64,000 nt of DNA from DATKJS01 sp050015275 (GCA_050015275.1 JBEKBS010000006.1:62001-126000), one strand, 5' to 3'. Counted from the first letter of the stretch, positions 7,618 to 15,970 are shown. Notes: generated by a model from the sequence alone, not told the origin. Numbers and translations: made by a program.

Positions 7618-8721
7618 ATGCATGTGAAGATCGCCGGCCTGGGAAAATGCCTGCCGGGCACGGACGTCCCCGGCAGGATCGTGACAAACAAGGAGATCGT
7701 CAAGATTCTGCTGGCTCACGGAGCGACCAAGCCCGGCACCGGCCGGCCCTGGACGCCAGAGGAATTGAGCCCCCAGAAGATCACGGACCTGGTGGGGATC
7801 AAGGAGCGCCGCTGGGCGGCTGACGAAGTCAACACGTCCGACATGGCCCTGGTTGCGGCAGAGAACGCTCTACGGGAGGCCGGGATCGGTTGGGAGGACA
7901 TCGGCGTCGTGGCCCTCGGCAGCTCGACGCCCGAAGCTCTTTTCCCGTCGACAGCGTGCCTGCTCCTCGACAAGGTCATCAAAAAAAAGATCGCGTCCGG
8001 CGAGTGGGAGGCTTCCGAAGCCAAGGGGAAGCTCCGGATCCAGGCCTTCGACATCCTGGCCGCCTGCACGAGCGGGCTCTATGCCATCGACATCGTCCGC
8101 AAATCGCTGCTTTTTTCCGAAACCCGCTACGAATACGGGCTGGCCATCGGGGCAGATGTCCCCAGCCGCCTCCTGGACCTCAAGGACACCAACTCCGATT
8201 TGTGGGGGGACGGGGCGGCCGCCGCGGTCCTCAAGAGGACGGATGCGGAGAGGGGCATCCTGTGCAGCTTGACGGGGACGGACCCCTGGGCCGCGGACAC
8301 GACCTTCAGCGTCGGGCAGGGCACCCGTAAGGACCAGATGGGCCTGCCCCCGAATTTCTATTTCAGGGGCCACGACGTCCAGAAGTTCGTCCTCAAGATC
8401 ATCCCCGAGCTGATCGTGAAAACTCTTGAAACGGTCAACCAGGACCCGCGAACGTCCCGGACGATCCGCCTTGAAGACATCAGTCTCTTCTTCTGCCACC
8501 AGGCCAATTCCCGGATCTTCGAGTTCCCGGCAAAAAAGCTGGGCATCCCCATGGAGAAGTTCTATGTCAACGTGGACCGCCGGGGCAACTGCTCATCGAC
8601 ATCGGTCCTCCTGGCCCTGTGCGAGGCCCTCGAGGAAGGACGGATGAAGAAGGGGGACCTGGTGATGCTCATCGGCTTCGGCGGCGGCCTGACCTGGGCT
8701 TCCATGCTCATCGAGTGGTGA
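7618..8721 (+). CDS. 3-oxoacyl-ACP synthase III (FabH-like / KAS III family)
   Basis: A 367-residue thiolase-fold condensing enzyme preceded by AAAAGGAG. The triad is visible: Cys in DILAACTSGLYA, His in FFCHQANSRI and Asn in RRGNCSSTSV. IAGLGKCLPGTDVPGRIVTN and ITDLVGIKERRWA match the FabH N-terminal half, and FGGGLTWASMLIEW is the canonical end. FabH condenses acyl-CoA with malonyl-ACP to start fatty acid synthesis. This protein is about 45 residues longer than E. coli FabH, mainly through an insert around residues 30-55 and KKKIASGEWEASEAKGKLR. It stands alone with no fab genes beside it, so a KAS III-like enzyme making a specialised acyl product (for example OleC/OleA or alkylquinolone type) is also possible. 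Confidence 0.8.
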   Translation: MHVKIAGLGKCLPGTDVPGRIVTNKEIVKILLAHGATKPGTGRPWTPEELSPQKITDLVGIKERRWAADEVNTSDMALVAAENALREAGIGWEDIGVVALGSSTPEALFPSTACLLLDKVIKKKIASGEWEASEAKGKLRIQAFDILAACTSGLYAIDIVRKSLLFSETRYEYGLAIGADVPSRLLDLKDTNSDLWGDGAAAAVLKRTDAERGILCSLTGTDPWAADTTFSVGQGTRKDQMGLPPNFYFRGHDVQKFVLKIIPELIVKTLETVNQDPRTSRTIRLEDISLFFCHQANSRIFEFPAKKLGIPMEKFYVNVDRRGNCSSTSVLLALCEALEEGRMKKGDLVMLIGFGGGLTWASMLIEW

Positions 8722-8769
8722 CCACGACTTCTCACCCCGTCCCCGACAAGCTCGAGCTCATCGGGAAAA

Positions 8770-8798
8770 TTGACAACGCGCCCTGGATGAAATAAAAC
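8770..8798 (+). promoter_or_regulatory. Promoter overlapping start of coiled-coil protein gene
   Basis: TTGACA (8770-8775), a 17-base spacer and TAAAAC (8793-8798). The -10 ends one base before the ATG at 8800, so transcription would start within the first codons as annotated. Confidence 0.45.
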
Positions 8799-8799
8799 T

Positions 8800-9864
8800 A
8801 TGCCCGTGCGTCCAAGGTCCAGAACGAGCGGACTCCTCGCCGGCGCGGCCGGCCTCCAGGCCGCGCCCGACCTCGCCGAGGGGCTGCCCTACTGGCTCTT
8901 CTGGTTCCTCCTCTGCGTCATCCTCCTCCTCCTCGCCTTCATCTTCCTCCGGGACAAGGGCCTCCGCCGGAGAATGAGCGCGTTCCTGTCCGGGGCCCGG
9001 CGCCGGATGCTCCGGCTCCGGCTCCAGGCCAAGCTCAAGAAAGAGACGGAAAAGAAGGCCGTCCTTTGGACGGAGCTCGGGAAAAAGGCCTGGAGCGAGG
9101 ACGTGACGGCGGCCTGCATCGCCGACGATTGCCGGAGGCTGGCCGAGCTCGAGGACGAGATGCACGTCCACCAGATGACGTGGCACGAGGTCTATTCCAG
9201 GATCGAGGCCCTGGGCCGGGAGTTCGAGGAGACAGCCGGGCGATTCCGGGTCCTCATCAAGGAGCAGGAGGACGGCCGCAAGCCCTTCGAGGACGAACGG
9301 AGGGCCCGGGCAGCCAGGAAGTCGGAGATCCTGGATGCCATCGGCGGGGCCGCCTGGGAGATCGATTCGACCGAATCCCAGATCAAGGCCCTGGACCGGG
9401 AGGCGCGGTCGGTCGAAGACAACCCCAAGATGTCCGAGATCGACAAGGCGGGGAGGCTCAACAAGATCCAGGAGAAGGCCGCCGTTCTATCCGGCCGCAT
9501 CAAGGCCCTCCAGGAAAAGGTGCCGATCCTCCATGATGAGCGGCAAGACCTCGAGAGGCGGCAGGCCGACTCCGAGGCCCGGATCGAAGTCTTCAACGGG
9601 AAGATCCGGGAGATCGAGGACGAGCAGAGGGTCGCCACCCGGAGCCACGAGCGGGAGCTCCAGGACTGGTTGAAGAGGAAGGAGCGGGCCCAGGACAGGA
9701 TCGTCGAGATCCAGCGGCTGATGGAGCCCATTTTCACGAGCATGGGAAAGGTCCTGGACGAGGCCCGGATCGACATGAACGACCTCACGGTCGTCTACTT
9801 CCAGATCGACGCCGTGAACAAGGCCATCCGCGAGCTCGGGGAACGGATCGAGCACCTGCAATAA
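8800..9864 (+). CDS. Membrane-anchored coiled-coil protein of unknown function
   Basis: A 354-residue protein with one strong membrane segment near residues 30-50 (LPYWLFWFLLCVILLLLAFI), a basic stop-transfer stretch (RDKGLRRRM), and then about 290 residues rich in Glu, Arg, Lys and Asp with heptad-like hydrophobic spacing. It is predicted to be a long cytoplasmic coiled coil with short breaks (for example ...SVEDNPKMSEIDK). No enzymatic motif was seen. The ATG lacks a clear Shine-Dalgarno site and sits directly after a promoter -10, so the true start may be a few codons downstream (GTG at 8806) or the message may be leaderless. Such proteins often tether or scaffold, but no function is assigned. 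Confidence 0.7.
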   Translation: MPVRPRSRTSGLLAGAAGLQAAPDLAEGLPYWLFWFLLCVILLLLAFIFLRDKGLRRRMSAFLSGARRRMLRLRLQAKLKKETEKKAVLWTELGKKAWSEDVTAACIADDCRRLAELEDEMHVHQMTWHEVYSRIEALGREFEETAGRFRVLIKEQEDGRKPFEDERRARAARKSEILDAIGGAAWEIDSTESQIKALDREARSVEDNPKMSEIDKAGRLNKIQEKAAVLSGRIKALQEKVPILHDERQDLERRQADSEARIEVFNGKIREIEDEQRVATRSHERELQDWLKRKERAQDRIVEIQRLMEPIFTSMGKVLDEARIDMNDLTVVYFQIDAVNKAIRELGERIEHLQ

Positions 9865-9912
9865 GGTCGTCCCGCCCTTTATTAATTCGGCCCGGCCGAA
9901 TACAATAAACGC

Positions 9913-10470
9913 ATGGCGAAACCCAGGATCCTTGTTCATGTCTGCTGCGCCCCGGACGCGTTGTACGTTCTGCGGCTGCTCCAGGACGAATACGAGGTGG
10001 CGGGCTTTTTCACGAACTCCAACATCCACCCCGGTGAGGAATACGCTCTCCGGCTCGACGAGGCGCGGAAAGTGGCGGGGCTTCTCGCCGTCCCGCTCCT
10101 CGAGGACGGATACGACCCCGCGCGATGGCTGGCCCTGACCGAGAAATTCAAGGCCGAGCCCGAGAAGGGGCGGCGGTGCGACGTCTGTTACGCCCTGAGG
10201 CTCCAGAGGACGGCCGAGACGGCGGCCCGGGAGGGCTTCGACGTCTTCGCGACCGTCATGAGCCTCAGCCCGTGGAAAAAGGCGGTGGTTCTCAACCGGA
10301 TCGGACGCCAGTTCGGCAAAAGATACGGCGTCCGGTTCCTCGAAGCCGACTTCAAGAAAAAGGACGGTTTCAAGAAGAGCACCGACCTCAGCCGGAAGCA
10401 CGGGCTTTACCGGCAGAGCTACTGCGGCTGTCTCTACAGCCGGAATGCCCGGAAGGAAAGGGGCCTCTGA
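9913..10470 (+). CDS. queH: Epoxyqueuosine reductase QueH
   Basis: A 185-residue QueH (DUF208) protein, the non-orthologous replacement of QueG that carries out the last step of queuosine tRNA modification. It has the expected cysteines: HVCCAPDAL at the N-terminus, GRRCDVCYALRL in the middle and QSYCGCLYS at the C-terminus. These hold a [4Fe-4S] cluster plus an adjacent iron in the characterised family. FATVMSLSPWK and GFKKSTDLSRKHGLYRQ are typical. It is followed after 13 bases by hypF, probably in one transcript. Confidence 0.9.
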   Translation: MAKPRILVHVCCAPDALYVLRLLQDEYEVAGFFTNSNIHPGEEYALRLDEARKVAGLLAVPLLEDGYDPARWLALTEKFKAEPEKGRRCDVCYALRLQRTAETAAREGFDVFATVMSLSPWKKAVVLNRIGRQFGKRYGVRFLEADFKKKDGFKKSTDLSRKHGLYRQSYCGCLYSRNARKERGL

Positions 10471-10483
10471 GCCCGGCGGCCCG

Positions 10484-12772
10484 ATGAGAGCGCGAAAGAG
10501 CGGAGCGACCCGGATCGTCGTCTTCGGCGTCGTCCAGGGGGTCGGGTTCAGACCCTTCGTCTTCAAGCTCGCCCGGCGTCTGAGGCTCAGGGGCTGGGTC
10601 AAGAATATCGGCAGCGGCGTCGAAATCCACGTCGAGGGAGGCTCGGCGGCCGCCCGGGAACGGTTCCTGGCCGACCTCAAAGAAAAACCTCCCCCTCTGG
10701 CCAGGATCGATAAGATCGAGGCCGGCCCGGCCCGGGCGGGGGCCAGCCGCGGCTTCACGATCCGCGGAACGAAGGCCGGCGGGAGCTTCGTCTTCATCTC
10801 CCCGGACATCGCCACATGCCCCGAGTGCCTCAAGGAAGTCCGGACCCCTGGCGAGCGCCGGTTCCATTATCCCTTCACCAACTGCACGAATTGCGGCCCG
10901 CGCTACACGATCGTCAAAGGCCTCCCCTATGACCGGCCCCGGACGACCATGGCGGGATTTCCCATGTGCGAAGACTGTCGCAGGGAATACAACGACCCTC
11001 TCGACCGGAGGCACCATGCCCAGCCCATCGCCTGCCCCGTCTGCGGCCCGCGGGTGACCCTCCGCGATGCGGTGACGGGGAAGAAACTCACGGGCGGGAT
11101 CGACGAGGCGGCCGACCACATCCGGAAGGGAAAGATCCTGGCCGTGAAAGGCCTCGGCGGCTTTCATCTCGTCTGCGACCCGTTCAACCGGAAGGCGGTT
11201 CTCCGGCTCCGCAGGATCAAGGACCGGGAGACAAAGCCCCTGGCCCTGATGGCCGGGGACCTCGCCGCCATCGAAACATACGCCCTTGCCGGCCCCGCCG
11301 AGCGCTGCCTCCTCCGATCGTCGCGACGGCCCATCGTCCTCCTCAAAAAGAAACGGGACCTCCCCCTCATCGCGCCGGGCCTGGACGAGGTCGGCTTCAT
11401 GCTGCCGTACACGCCTCTCCACCATCTTCTTCTCGATCGCCTGGGCCTCATCGTCGCCACAAGCTCGAACAGCAAGGACGCGCCCATCATGAAAGACGAA
11501 GAGGAGGGGATCCGGCGCCTCTGCGACATCATCCTGACCCATGACCGGCCGATCGCGATGCGGGCCGACGACTCCGTCGTCAAGGTCGTATCGGGCGAGC
11601 CCGTCTTCGTCCGGAGGGCGCGCGGATACGTCCCCTATCCCCAGCCCGTTCCCGACGGCCTGAGGAGCGACGTCGCGCTCATCGCGCTCGGAGGCGAGCT
11701 CAAGGACACGGTCTCCGTCTACAAGAACGGCTATGTCGTCACGAGCCAGTTCCTGGGGGACCTCGACGACTACAGGAACTTCGGTTACTTCGAGGAGACC
11801 GTCGGCCACCTCCGGCGCCTTTTCGGGGTCGTGCCCAAGGCCGTCGTCACGGACCTTCACCCGGATTTCCGGACGAGCCGTTACGCCGCGAAAATGGGGA
11901 TCCCCCACTACCGGGTCCAGCACCATTTCGCCCATGTCCTCGCCCCCCTGCTCGAGCACGGCGTGATGCCGGAGCAGAAGGTCCTGGGTGTGGCCTTCGA
12001 CGGTTACGGTTACGGCGACGACGGTTCGGCCTGGGGTGGGGAGTTCCTCCTGGCCGACTACGAGGGCTACGAGCGGCTGGCCCGGTTCAAGCCCGTCCCC
12101 CTTCCGGGAGGTGACCTGGCGGCCCGGGAGCCTTGGCGGATGGCCCTGTCCTATCTCTCCGACGCCTTCGGCCCCGAGATCCCCGGCCTGGCCTCACTCC
12201 GGAGGATTAGCACGGCAAGAAAGGCCGCGGTCCTCGAAATGATCGGCCGCCGGGTCCGGAGCCCGCTTGCTTCGAGCTGCGGCCGGCTGTTCGACGCGGT
12301 CTCTTTCCTCTGTGGCACGGCCCCGGAGGAGATGGAATACGAGGCGGAGGCGGCCATGCGGTTCGAAGCGGCGGCCGGGGGCGCGACAGGGAAGGTCTAT
12401 CCCTTGGATGTCCGCCGGCCGGAGGAGCCCGCCGGCCCGCTCGACATTTCCTTCGCCCCGCTCATCCGGGCCGTCGTCCGCGATCTCCAAAAAGGGGTCC
12501 CGGTTTCCCGGATCTCGTCGGCCGTCCACGACACACTGGCCAGCCTCATCCTCACCGTCGCCCGGCGCGCCAGGAATCGCCACGGAACGGATACGGTCGT
12601 CCTGGCCGGAGGGGTTTTCCTCAATAGGAAGCTTCTGGAAAGGGCGGCCAAACAGCTTGCCCGGGCCAAGTTCCGGGTCCTCAGGCCGGTCCTTTATTCG
12701 CCGAACGACGAATCGCTCTCCCTGGGGCAGATCGCCTACGGGTTGGCCAAGTTCAAGAAATCAACCAGTTAA
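10484..12772 (+). CDS. hypF: Carbamoyltransferase HypF ([NiFe]-hydrogenase maturation)
   Basis: A full-length 762-residue HypF. Domains in order: acylphosphatase (VVFGVVQGVGFRPFVFKLAR, residues about 1-95); double zinc finger (CPECLKE..., CTNCGPRY, CEDCRREYN, CPVCGPR, about 110-195); YrdC-like carbamoyl-AMP synthase (KGLGGFHLVCDPFN, RRIKDRETKPLALM, about 205-390); Kae1-like C-terminal domain (VQHHFAHV, AFDGYGYGDDGSAWGGEF, VVLAGGVFLNRKLLE). The ATG at 10484 is preferred; an in-frame ATG at 10445 lies inside queH. HypF makes the carbamoyl group that becomes the cyanide ligands of the NiFe site. No other hyp or hydrogenase gene is in the window, so its partners must lie elsewhere. Confidence 0.92.
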   Translation: MRARKSGATRIVVFGVVQGVGFRPFVFKLARRLRLRGWVKNIGSGVEIHVEGGSAAARERFLADLKEKPPPLARIDKIEAGPARAGASRGFTIRGTKAGGSFVFISPDIATCPECLKEVRTPGERRFHYPFTNCTNCGPRYTIVKGLPYDRPRTTMAGFPMCEDCRREYNDPLDRRHHAQPIACPVCGPRVTLRDAVTGKKLTGGIDEAADHIRKGKILAVKGLGGFHLVCDPFNRKAVLRLRRIKDRETKPLALMAGDLAAIETYALAGPAERCLLRSSRRPIVLLKKKRDLPLIAPGLDEVGFMLPYTPLHHLLLDRLGLIVATSSNSKDAPIMKDEEEGIRRLCDIILTHDRPIAMRADDSVVKVVSGEPVFVRRARGYVPYPQPVPDGLRSDVALIALGGELKDTVSVYKNGYVVTSQFLGDLDDYRNFGYFEETVGHLRRLFGVVPKAVVTDLHPDFRTSRYAAKMGIPHYRVQHHFAHVLAPLLEHGVMPEQKVLGVAFDGYGYGDDGSAWGGEFLLADYEGYERLARFKPVPLPGGDLAAREPWRMALSYLSDAFGPEIPGLASLRRISTARKAAVLEMIGRRVRSPLASSCGRLFDAVSFLCGTAPEEMEYEAEAAMRFEAAAGGATGKVYPLDVRRPEEPAGPLDISFAPLIRAVVRDLQKGVPVSRISSAVHDTLASLILTVARRARNRHGTDTVVLAGGVFLNRKLLERAAKQLARAKFRVLRPVLYSPNDESLSLGQIAYGLAKFKKSTS

Positions 12773-12780
12773 TTAATTCC

Positions 12781-12847
12781 GGTGACCCACAACTAAATAC
12801 ACTAAATAGAGATCTATCCTTATTTCGGTAATTAGTTGTATGTCACC
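12781..12847. repeat. AT-rich inverted repeat between hypF and zinc-ribbon gene
   Basis: Arms 12781-12796 (ggtgacccacaactaa) and 12832-12847 (ttagttgtatgtcacc) pair over 16 positions with two mismatches, enclosing 35 AT-rich bases. It sits between two convergent genes. It may be a bidirectional terminator or a relic of a small mobile sequence; neither arm has a T tract. Confidence 0.5.
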
Positions 12848-12871
12848 GAAATATGTGAGTGAGGGCCCATC

Positions 12872-13648
12872 CTAATTATCTCGCCCGCGGCCCGGCGTCC
12901 TTGCGACGTCGACCCTGACCCCGCCCACCAATGAAAGGACCCAATTCGAAACATTGGCCGCGACGAACCCCGCCGCACCGGCGACGGCGAAGCCGGCTAG
13001 GCCGCCCAGGAGCGTGAAGACGATGCCGCCGAGTAGCTTGCCCTGGATATCGACGAAAAAGCCGGGCAGTCCGGAGACGACGCGGGGGAAGAGATTCGTG
13101 ACCCCGACGATCAGGCCCAGGATGATCCCGGCGAAAAGGCCCAAGGCCCCGGAGAACCAGAAGAATGAAGACGGCCGCACGGCCTTGATGACCAGATGGG
13201 TCCCGGCCGGCTCCGGGCCGCTTGGGCCCGGAGCGGCATGCGCTCCCGTCGCGGCCGTCCGGGCGCCGATCTCGCAAACGGGGCAGGGCGAGCCGGGGTC
13301 TTCGAGCTTCGTGCCGCACTGCGGGCAGACCCGGTCCTCGCCGGCCACCTTTTTCTGGCCGCCGCAGCGGGCGCAGGTCTCGGACTCGAGATCGTTCTCA
13401 TATCCGCAGTAGATGCAAACGGCCTTGCGGTCGCCGAAGGAAGGCGGCTTGGCCTGGACCCAGTCGTTTCCTTCGAAATAATACCACTTGCCGCTCTGGG
13501 CGCCGATCATCCAGAAGCGGCCCTCGTCGTCCCTGATCCTGAGGGCCTTGAGAGAGTCGATGAACTCCCTCTGCGAGATCTTGCCCCGGCTGAACTTTTC
13601 CTTCAGCTCGCCGAGCGCGGCCTCGACTTCCCGGAATTGATCAGCCAT
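12872..13648 (-). CDS. Zinc-ribbon membrane protein of unknown function
   Basis: A 258-residue protein. Residues 1-35 form a short helical segment resembling SHOCT-type starts (FSRGKISQREFIDSLKALRI). It is followed by FWMIGAQSGKWYYFEGNDWV, a small aromatic-rich motif seen with zinc ribbons in many hypothetical proteins. Two zinc ribbons come next: CIYCGYENDLESETCARCG near 78 and CPQCGTKLEDPGSPCPVC near 108. A proline/alanine linker leads to two or three membrane helices with glycine zippers (GLFAGIILGLIVGV; GGIVFTLLGGLAGFAVAGAAGF). The zinc ribbons probably face the cytoplasm. No catalytic motif or named family is recognised. Confidence 0.7.
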   Translation of the reverse strand: MADQFREVEAALGELKEKFSRGKISQREFIDSLKALRIRDDEGRFWMIGAQSGKWYYFEGNDWVQAKPPSFGDRKAVCIYCGYENDLESETCARCGGQKKVAGEDRVCPQCGTKLEDPGSPCPVCEIGARTAATGAHAAPGPSGPEPAGTHLVIKAVRPSSFFWFSGALGLFAGIILGLIVGVTNLFPRVVSGLPGFFVDIQGKLLGGIVFTLLGGLAGFAVAGAAGFVAANVSNWVLSLVGGVRVDVARTPGRGRDN

Positions 13649-13811
13649 GGCCCCCGTCCTTCGGCCCCCGGCGGCCGCCGCGGCGCAACCCTTTCCTTTT
13701 CAATGAGTTATTAACTTGCTGAAAAATCATGGGTTATCGCCGGTGACGAATTCTTGTGCAATCCGACGTATCTTCAAGACAATCTGGGGATTGGATTTGG
13801 AAAAGGGCCTT

Positions 13812-13845
13812 TTTTCCACAGCTTTTCCACAAATTGTGTGAATAA
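13812..13845. promoter_or_regulatory. Cluster of three DnaA-box-like 9-mers
   Basis: TTTTCCACA occurs at 13812-13820 and again at 13823-13831. TGTGAATAA at 13837-13845 is the reverse complement of TTATTCACA. All three fit the relaxed DnaA box TTWTNCACA. An AT-rich stretch (gagttattaacttgctgaaaaatcat, here described only by position, about 13704-13729) lies 80 bases to the left in a GC-rich genome. Possible DnaA-bound site or origin-like element; dnaA and dnaN are not in the window. Confidence 0.45.
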
Positions 13846-13873
13846 TTCCGTCCGTTTTCAAGCACTGCGGGAC

Positions 13874-14872
13874 CTATCTTACACCCAGGCCGGCCTGCTT
13901 TAAAAGCCCCAGCAGGCTGAGGCCCTTGATCGGGTCCGGGATGAAGGAGAGGATGAAGATCAGGATGACGAGAACGCCCACGAGCGTTCTTTTCCTTCCC
14001 AACGGGAGGTCTTCGTCGAAGGTTCTCGGGTGCCGCAAGCCGATTGCCAGCCGGTAAAGACGACCGGGCCGCTTCAGCCGGACGACCAGGATGAAGAGCA
14101 GGCCGAGGAGCCCCCAGAGGAGCCAGCTGTACGAGAAAAAAACGCCCAAGATGATGAACCCGCAGATCGCAGCCGCGGACACGTACCGTTTTTTCCGTCC
14201 GAGCAGGGCGTAGGCCACGTGCCCGCCGTCCAGTTGGCCCAGAGGAAACAGGTTGATGAAGGTGACGAGCAACCCTGCCCAGCCGGCGAACGCGACCGGG
14301 TGGAGGACGATGCTGGACTCCGCGGGGACATGCCTGAAGAAAAGGGCGCTCCCGAGCTTGAGGAGCAAGGGCTCACCCAGGGCGACGGCGCCTTGGCTCG
14401 CAGCGGCGGGCACGACCTTGGAGAGGGCCAGACCGATGAAAAGTGCCGGCAGGGTGAGGACGAATCCGGCCAAGGGGCCGGCGGCACCGATATCGAACCA
14501 CTGCCGTTTCGAATGGACCGGCGACTGGATCCTGATGAAGGCCCCGAACGTGCCGATGAGGGTCGGTCCGGGGATGAAATAAGGCAGGGTCGCCTCGATC
14601 CCGTAGTGGCGGCAAGTCAGGTAATGGCCGAGCTCATGGCCGGTCAGGATGATCATCAGGACGGCCGCGTAAAGCCCTGCCAGGAGGAGGATCCGCGGCT
14701 CCAGGATGGACCCGAGGCCGGGCTTCGGTGCGGGAGCGGGGCCGGGCGAATCCGGATAGAAGTAGGAGAGGCTCAGGAGGACGCCCAGCGTAAAGGTCGA
14801 GACGACGGTCAGGACGAACAGGATGCCGTTCAGCCACGGCTTCCGGGAGGTCCGGCCCGGGGATCCTTCCAT
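13874..14872 (-). CDS. Site-2 protease-like M50 zinc metallopeptidase
   Basis: A 332-residue intramembrane metalloprotease. HELGH (about residues 79-83) lies in a membrane segment, followed by YLTCRHYGIEATLPYFIPGP, and the third zinc ligand is in NLFPLGQLDGGHVAYALLG. Six or more membrane helices are visible. This resembles the EGY1/Acidobacterium-type M50 group with PYFIP rather than RseP, and no PDZ domain is seen. The start at 14872 has AGGA six bases upstream; an ATG at 14878 abuts that site. A strong terminator hairpin ends only about ten bases before this start, so expression may need read-through from the ferredoxin gene. Likely role: cleavage of a membrane-tethered regulator; the substrate is unknown. 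Confidence 0.85.
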   Translation of the reverse strand: MEGSPGRTSRKPWLNGILFVLTVVSTFTLGVLLSLSYFYPDSPGPAPAPKPGLGSILEPRILLLAGLYAAVLMIILTGHELGHYLTCRHYGIEATLPYFIPGPTLIGTFGAFIRIQSPVHSKRQWFDIGAAGPLAGFVLTLPALFIGLALSKVVPAAASQGAVALGEPLLLKLGSALFFRHVPAESSIVLHPVAFAGWAGLLVTFINLFPLGQLDGGHVAYALLGRKKRYVSAAAICGFIILGVFFSYSWLLWGLLGLLFILVVRLKRPGRLYRLAIGLRHPRTFDEDLPLGRKRTLVGVLVILIFILSFIPDPIKGLSLLGLLKQAGLGVR

Positions 14873-14881
14873 GTTCATCCT

Positions 14882-14914
14882 AAAAAAAAGAGGAGTGAAA
14901 AGATTTCACTCCTC
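14882..14914 (-). terminator. Intrinsic terminator between ferredoxin and M50 genes
   Basis: On the minus strand a perfect 11-bp stem GAGGAGTGAAA / TTTCACTCCTC with a three-base loop is followed by eight T residues. It ends next to the Shine-Dalgarno site of the M50 gene. Confidence 0.8.
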
Positions 14915-14940
14915 GATCTGGCGAAACGGAAAAAACGGGG

Positions 14941-15189
14941 TTACTTTCCCTGCAGCTTGAGGTTCTTGGCCTTCAGCTCGTCCCTGGTTTCCTTGTGATC
15001 GGGGTCCGGAACGCAGGCATCCGTCGGGCAGACCGCCGCGCACTGGGACTCGTCGAAATGGCCCACGCACTCGGTACACCGTTCAGGGTCGATCACGTAG
15101 CGTTCGTCGCCGGCCGAGATGGCCTGGTTGGGGCATTCCGGCTCGCAGGCGCCGCAGTTGATGCATTCCTCGGTGATCTTATACGCCAT
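14941..15189 (-). CDS. 2[4Fe-4S] ferredoxin, Allochromatium (YfhL) type
   Basis: An 82-residue ferredoxin. Cluster I ligands are in CINCGACEPECPNQA. Cluster II has the lengthened loop CTECVGHFDESQCAAVCPTDAC, which with a C-terminal helix (DELKAKNLKLQGK) marks the Alvin-type ferredoxins with very low potentials. A likely electron carrier for por-type enzymes, but not linked to them by position. A good Shine-Dalgarno (AGGAGG) precedes the start and a strong terminator follows. Confidence 0.92.
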   Translation of the reverse strand: MAYKITEECINCGACEPECPNQAISAGDERYVIDPERCTECVGHFDESQCAAVCPTDACVPDPDHKETRDELKAKNLKLQGK

Positions 15190-15253
15190 CGGTTTCCTCC
15201 TGAAGAAAATAAGGAATTATTATAACCCTTTCGGGGCCATTTACAAGCCTCGT

Positions 15254-15910
15254 CTACTTCTGCAAGGCCAGGCGGCTGGCCTTCATGGAGGCTTCGTATC
15301 CGTAATAGGTCTGGGAGTATTCCGACTGGAGCTTGGTGTAAAGCTCCAGGGCTTCTTTCTTATGCCCCCCCATCTCATAAGCTTCGGCCAAATGGAAGAG
15401 GACGGCGTCGACCGGGTAGGATTTCGGCTTATCGTCCTGGATCTTCCGGTAGATCGCGATGGCCTTATCGAAGTCCTTTTTCCTGATGAGCGTCTGGGCC
15501 CTGAGGTCCTCGGCCTGGTAGTAGAGGAGGTCCTTGGGGAGGGCCGGGATCCGGCCGAGATAGGACGCCGCCTTTGCGTCATCGCCCGTCCCGGCCCAAT
15601 AGGCGGCGAGCTCCAGGCAGGCCAGACGGGAGCCGGCGCCGCCCCCGGAGAGGGCCTCGAGCTTGGCCAGGTTTTCGGGCTTGGTCTGGAGGTCCTGGCT
15701 GAGGCTGACGACCTCGCCGATGGCCTGGCTCTGGACGCCCTGGGCATGGTACTTGACGAGGAGCAGAGCCACGAAGACGAGGGCCGCGAAGACGACGACG
15801 CCGGCGGCGATCAGGATCTCCCTCTGCCACGATTCGTAAAAATGGATGAACCAGTTCAGGCCGGTGCGCATTTCATCTTCTTTGAGATGGTGTCTCTCGG
15901 TTCTCTTCAT
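15254..15910 (-). CDS. Membrane-anchored TPR protein (YfgM-like)
   Basis: A 218-residue protein with a short cytoplasmic N-terminus, one membrane helix at about 33-53 (EILIAAGVVVFAALVFVALL) and an extracytoplasmic helical repeat domain. DKAIAIYRKIQDDKP and HLAEAYEMGGHKKEALELYT are clear TPR units. The layout matches the YfgM/TPR_21 family, which in E. coli associates with the Sec translocon and periplasmic chaperones. Here the neighbours (ferredoxin) give no support for that role. GGAG lies seven bases before the ATG. Confidence 0.7.
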   Translation of the reverse strand: MKRTERHHLKEDEMRTGLNWFIHFYESWQREILIAAGVVVFAALVFVALLLVKYHAQGVQSQAIGEVVSLSQDLQTKPENLAKLEALSGGGAGSRLACLELAAYWAGTGDDAKAASYLGRIPALPKDLLYYQAEDLRAQTLIRKKDFDKAIAIYRKIQDDKPKSYPVDAVLFHLAEAYEMGGHKKEALELYTKLQSEYSQTYYGYEASMKASRLALQK

Positions 15911-15970
15911 TCCTCTCTCCGTGGGTCAAAGAATATCAGCCCTATTTTTTAGCACAATCGGACCATGGGG

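Noticed and set aside
10388..11959. A 523-codon minus-strand frame opposite hypF
   Set aside because: Antisense shadow of hypF, with biased composition and no motif.
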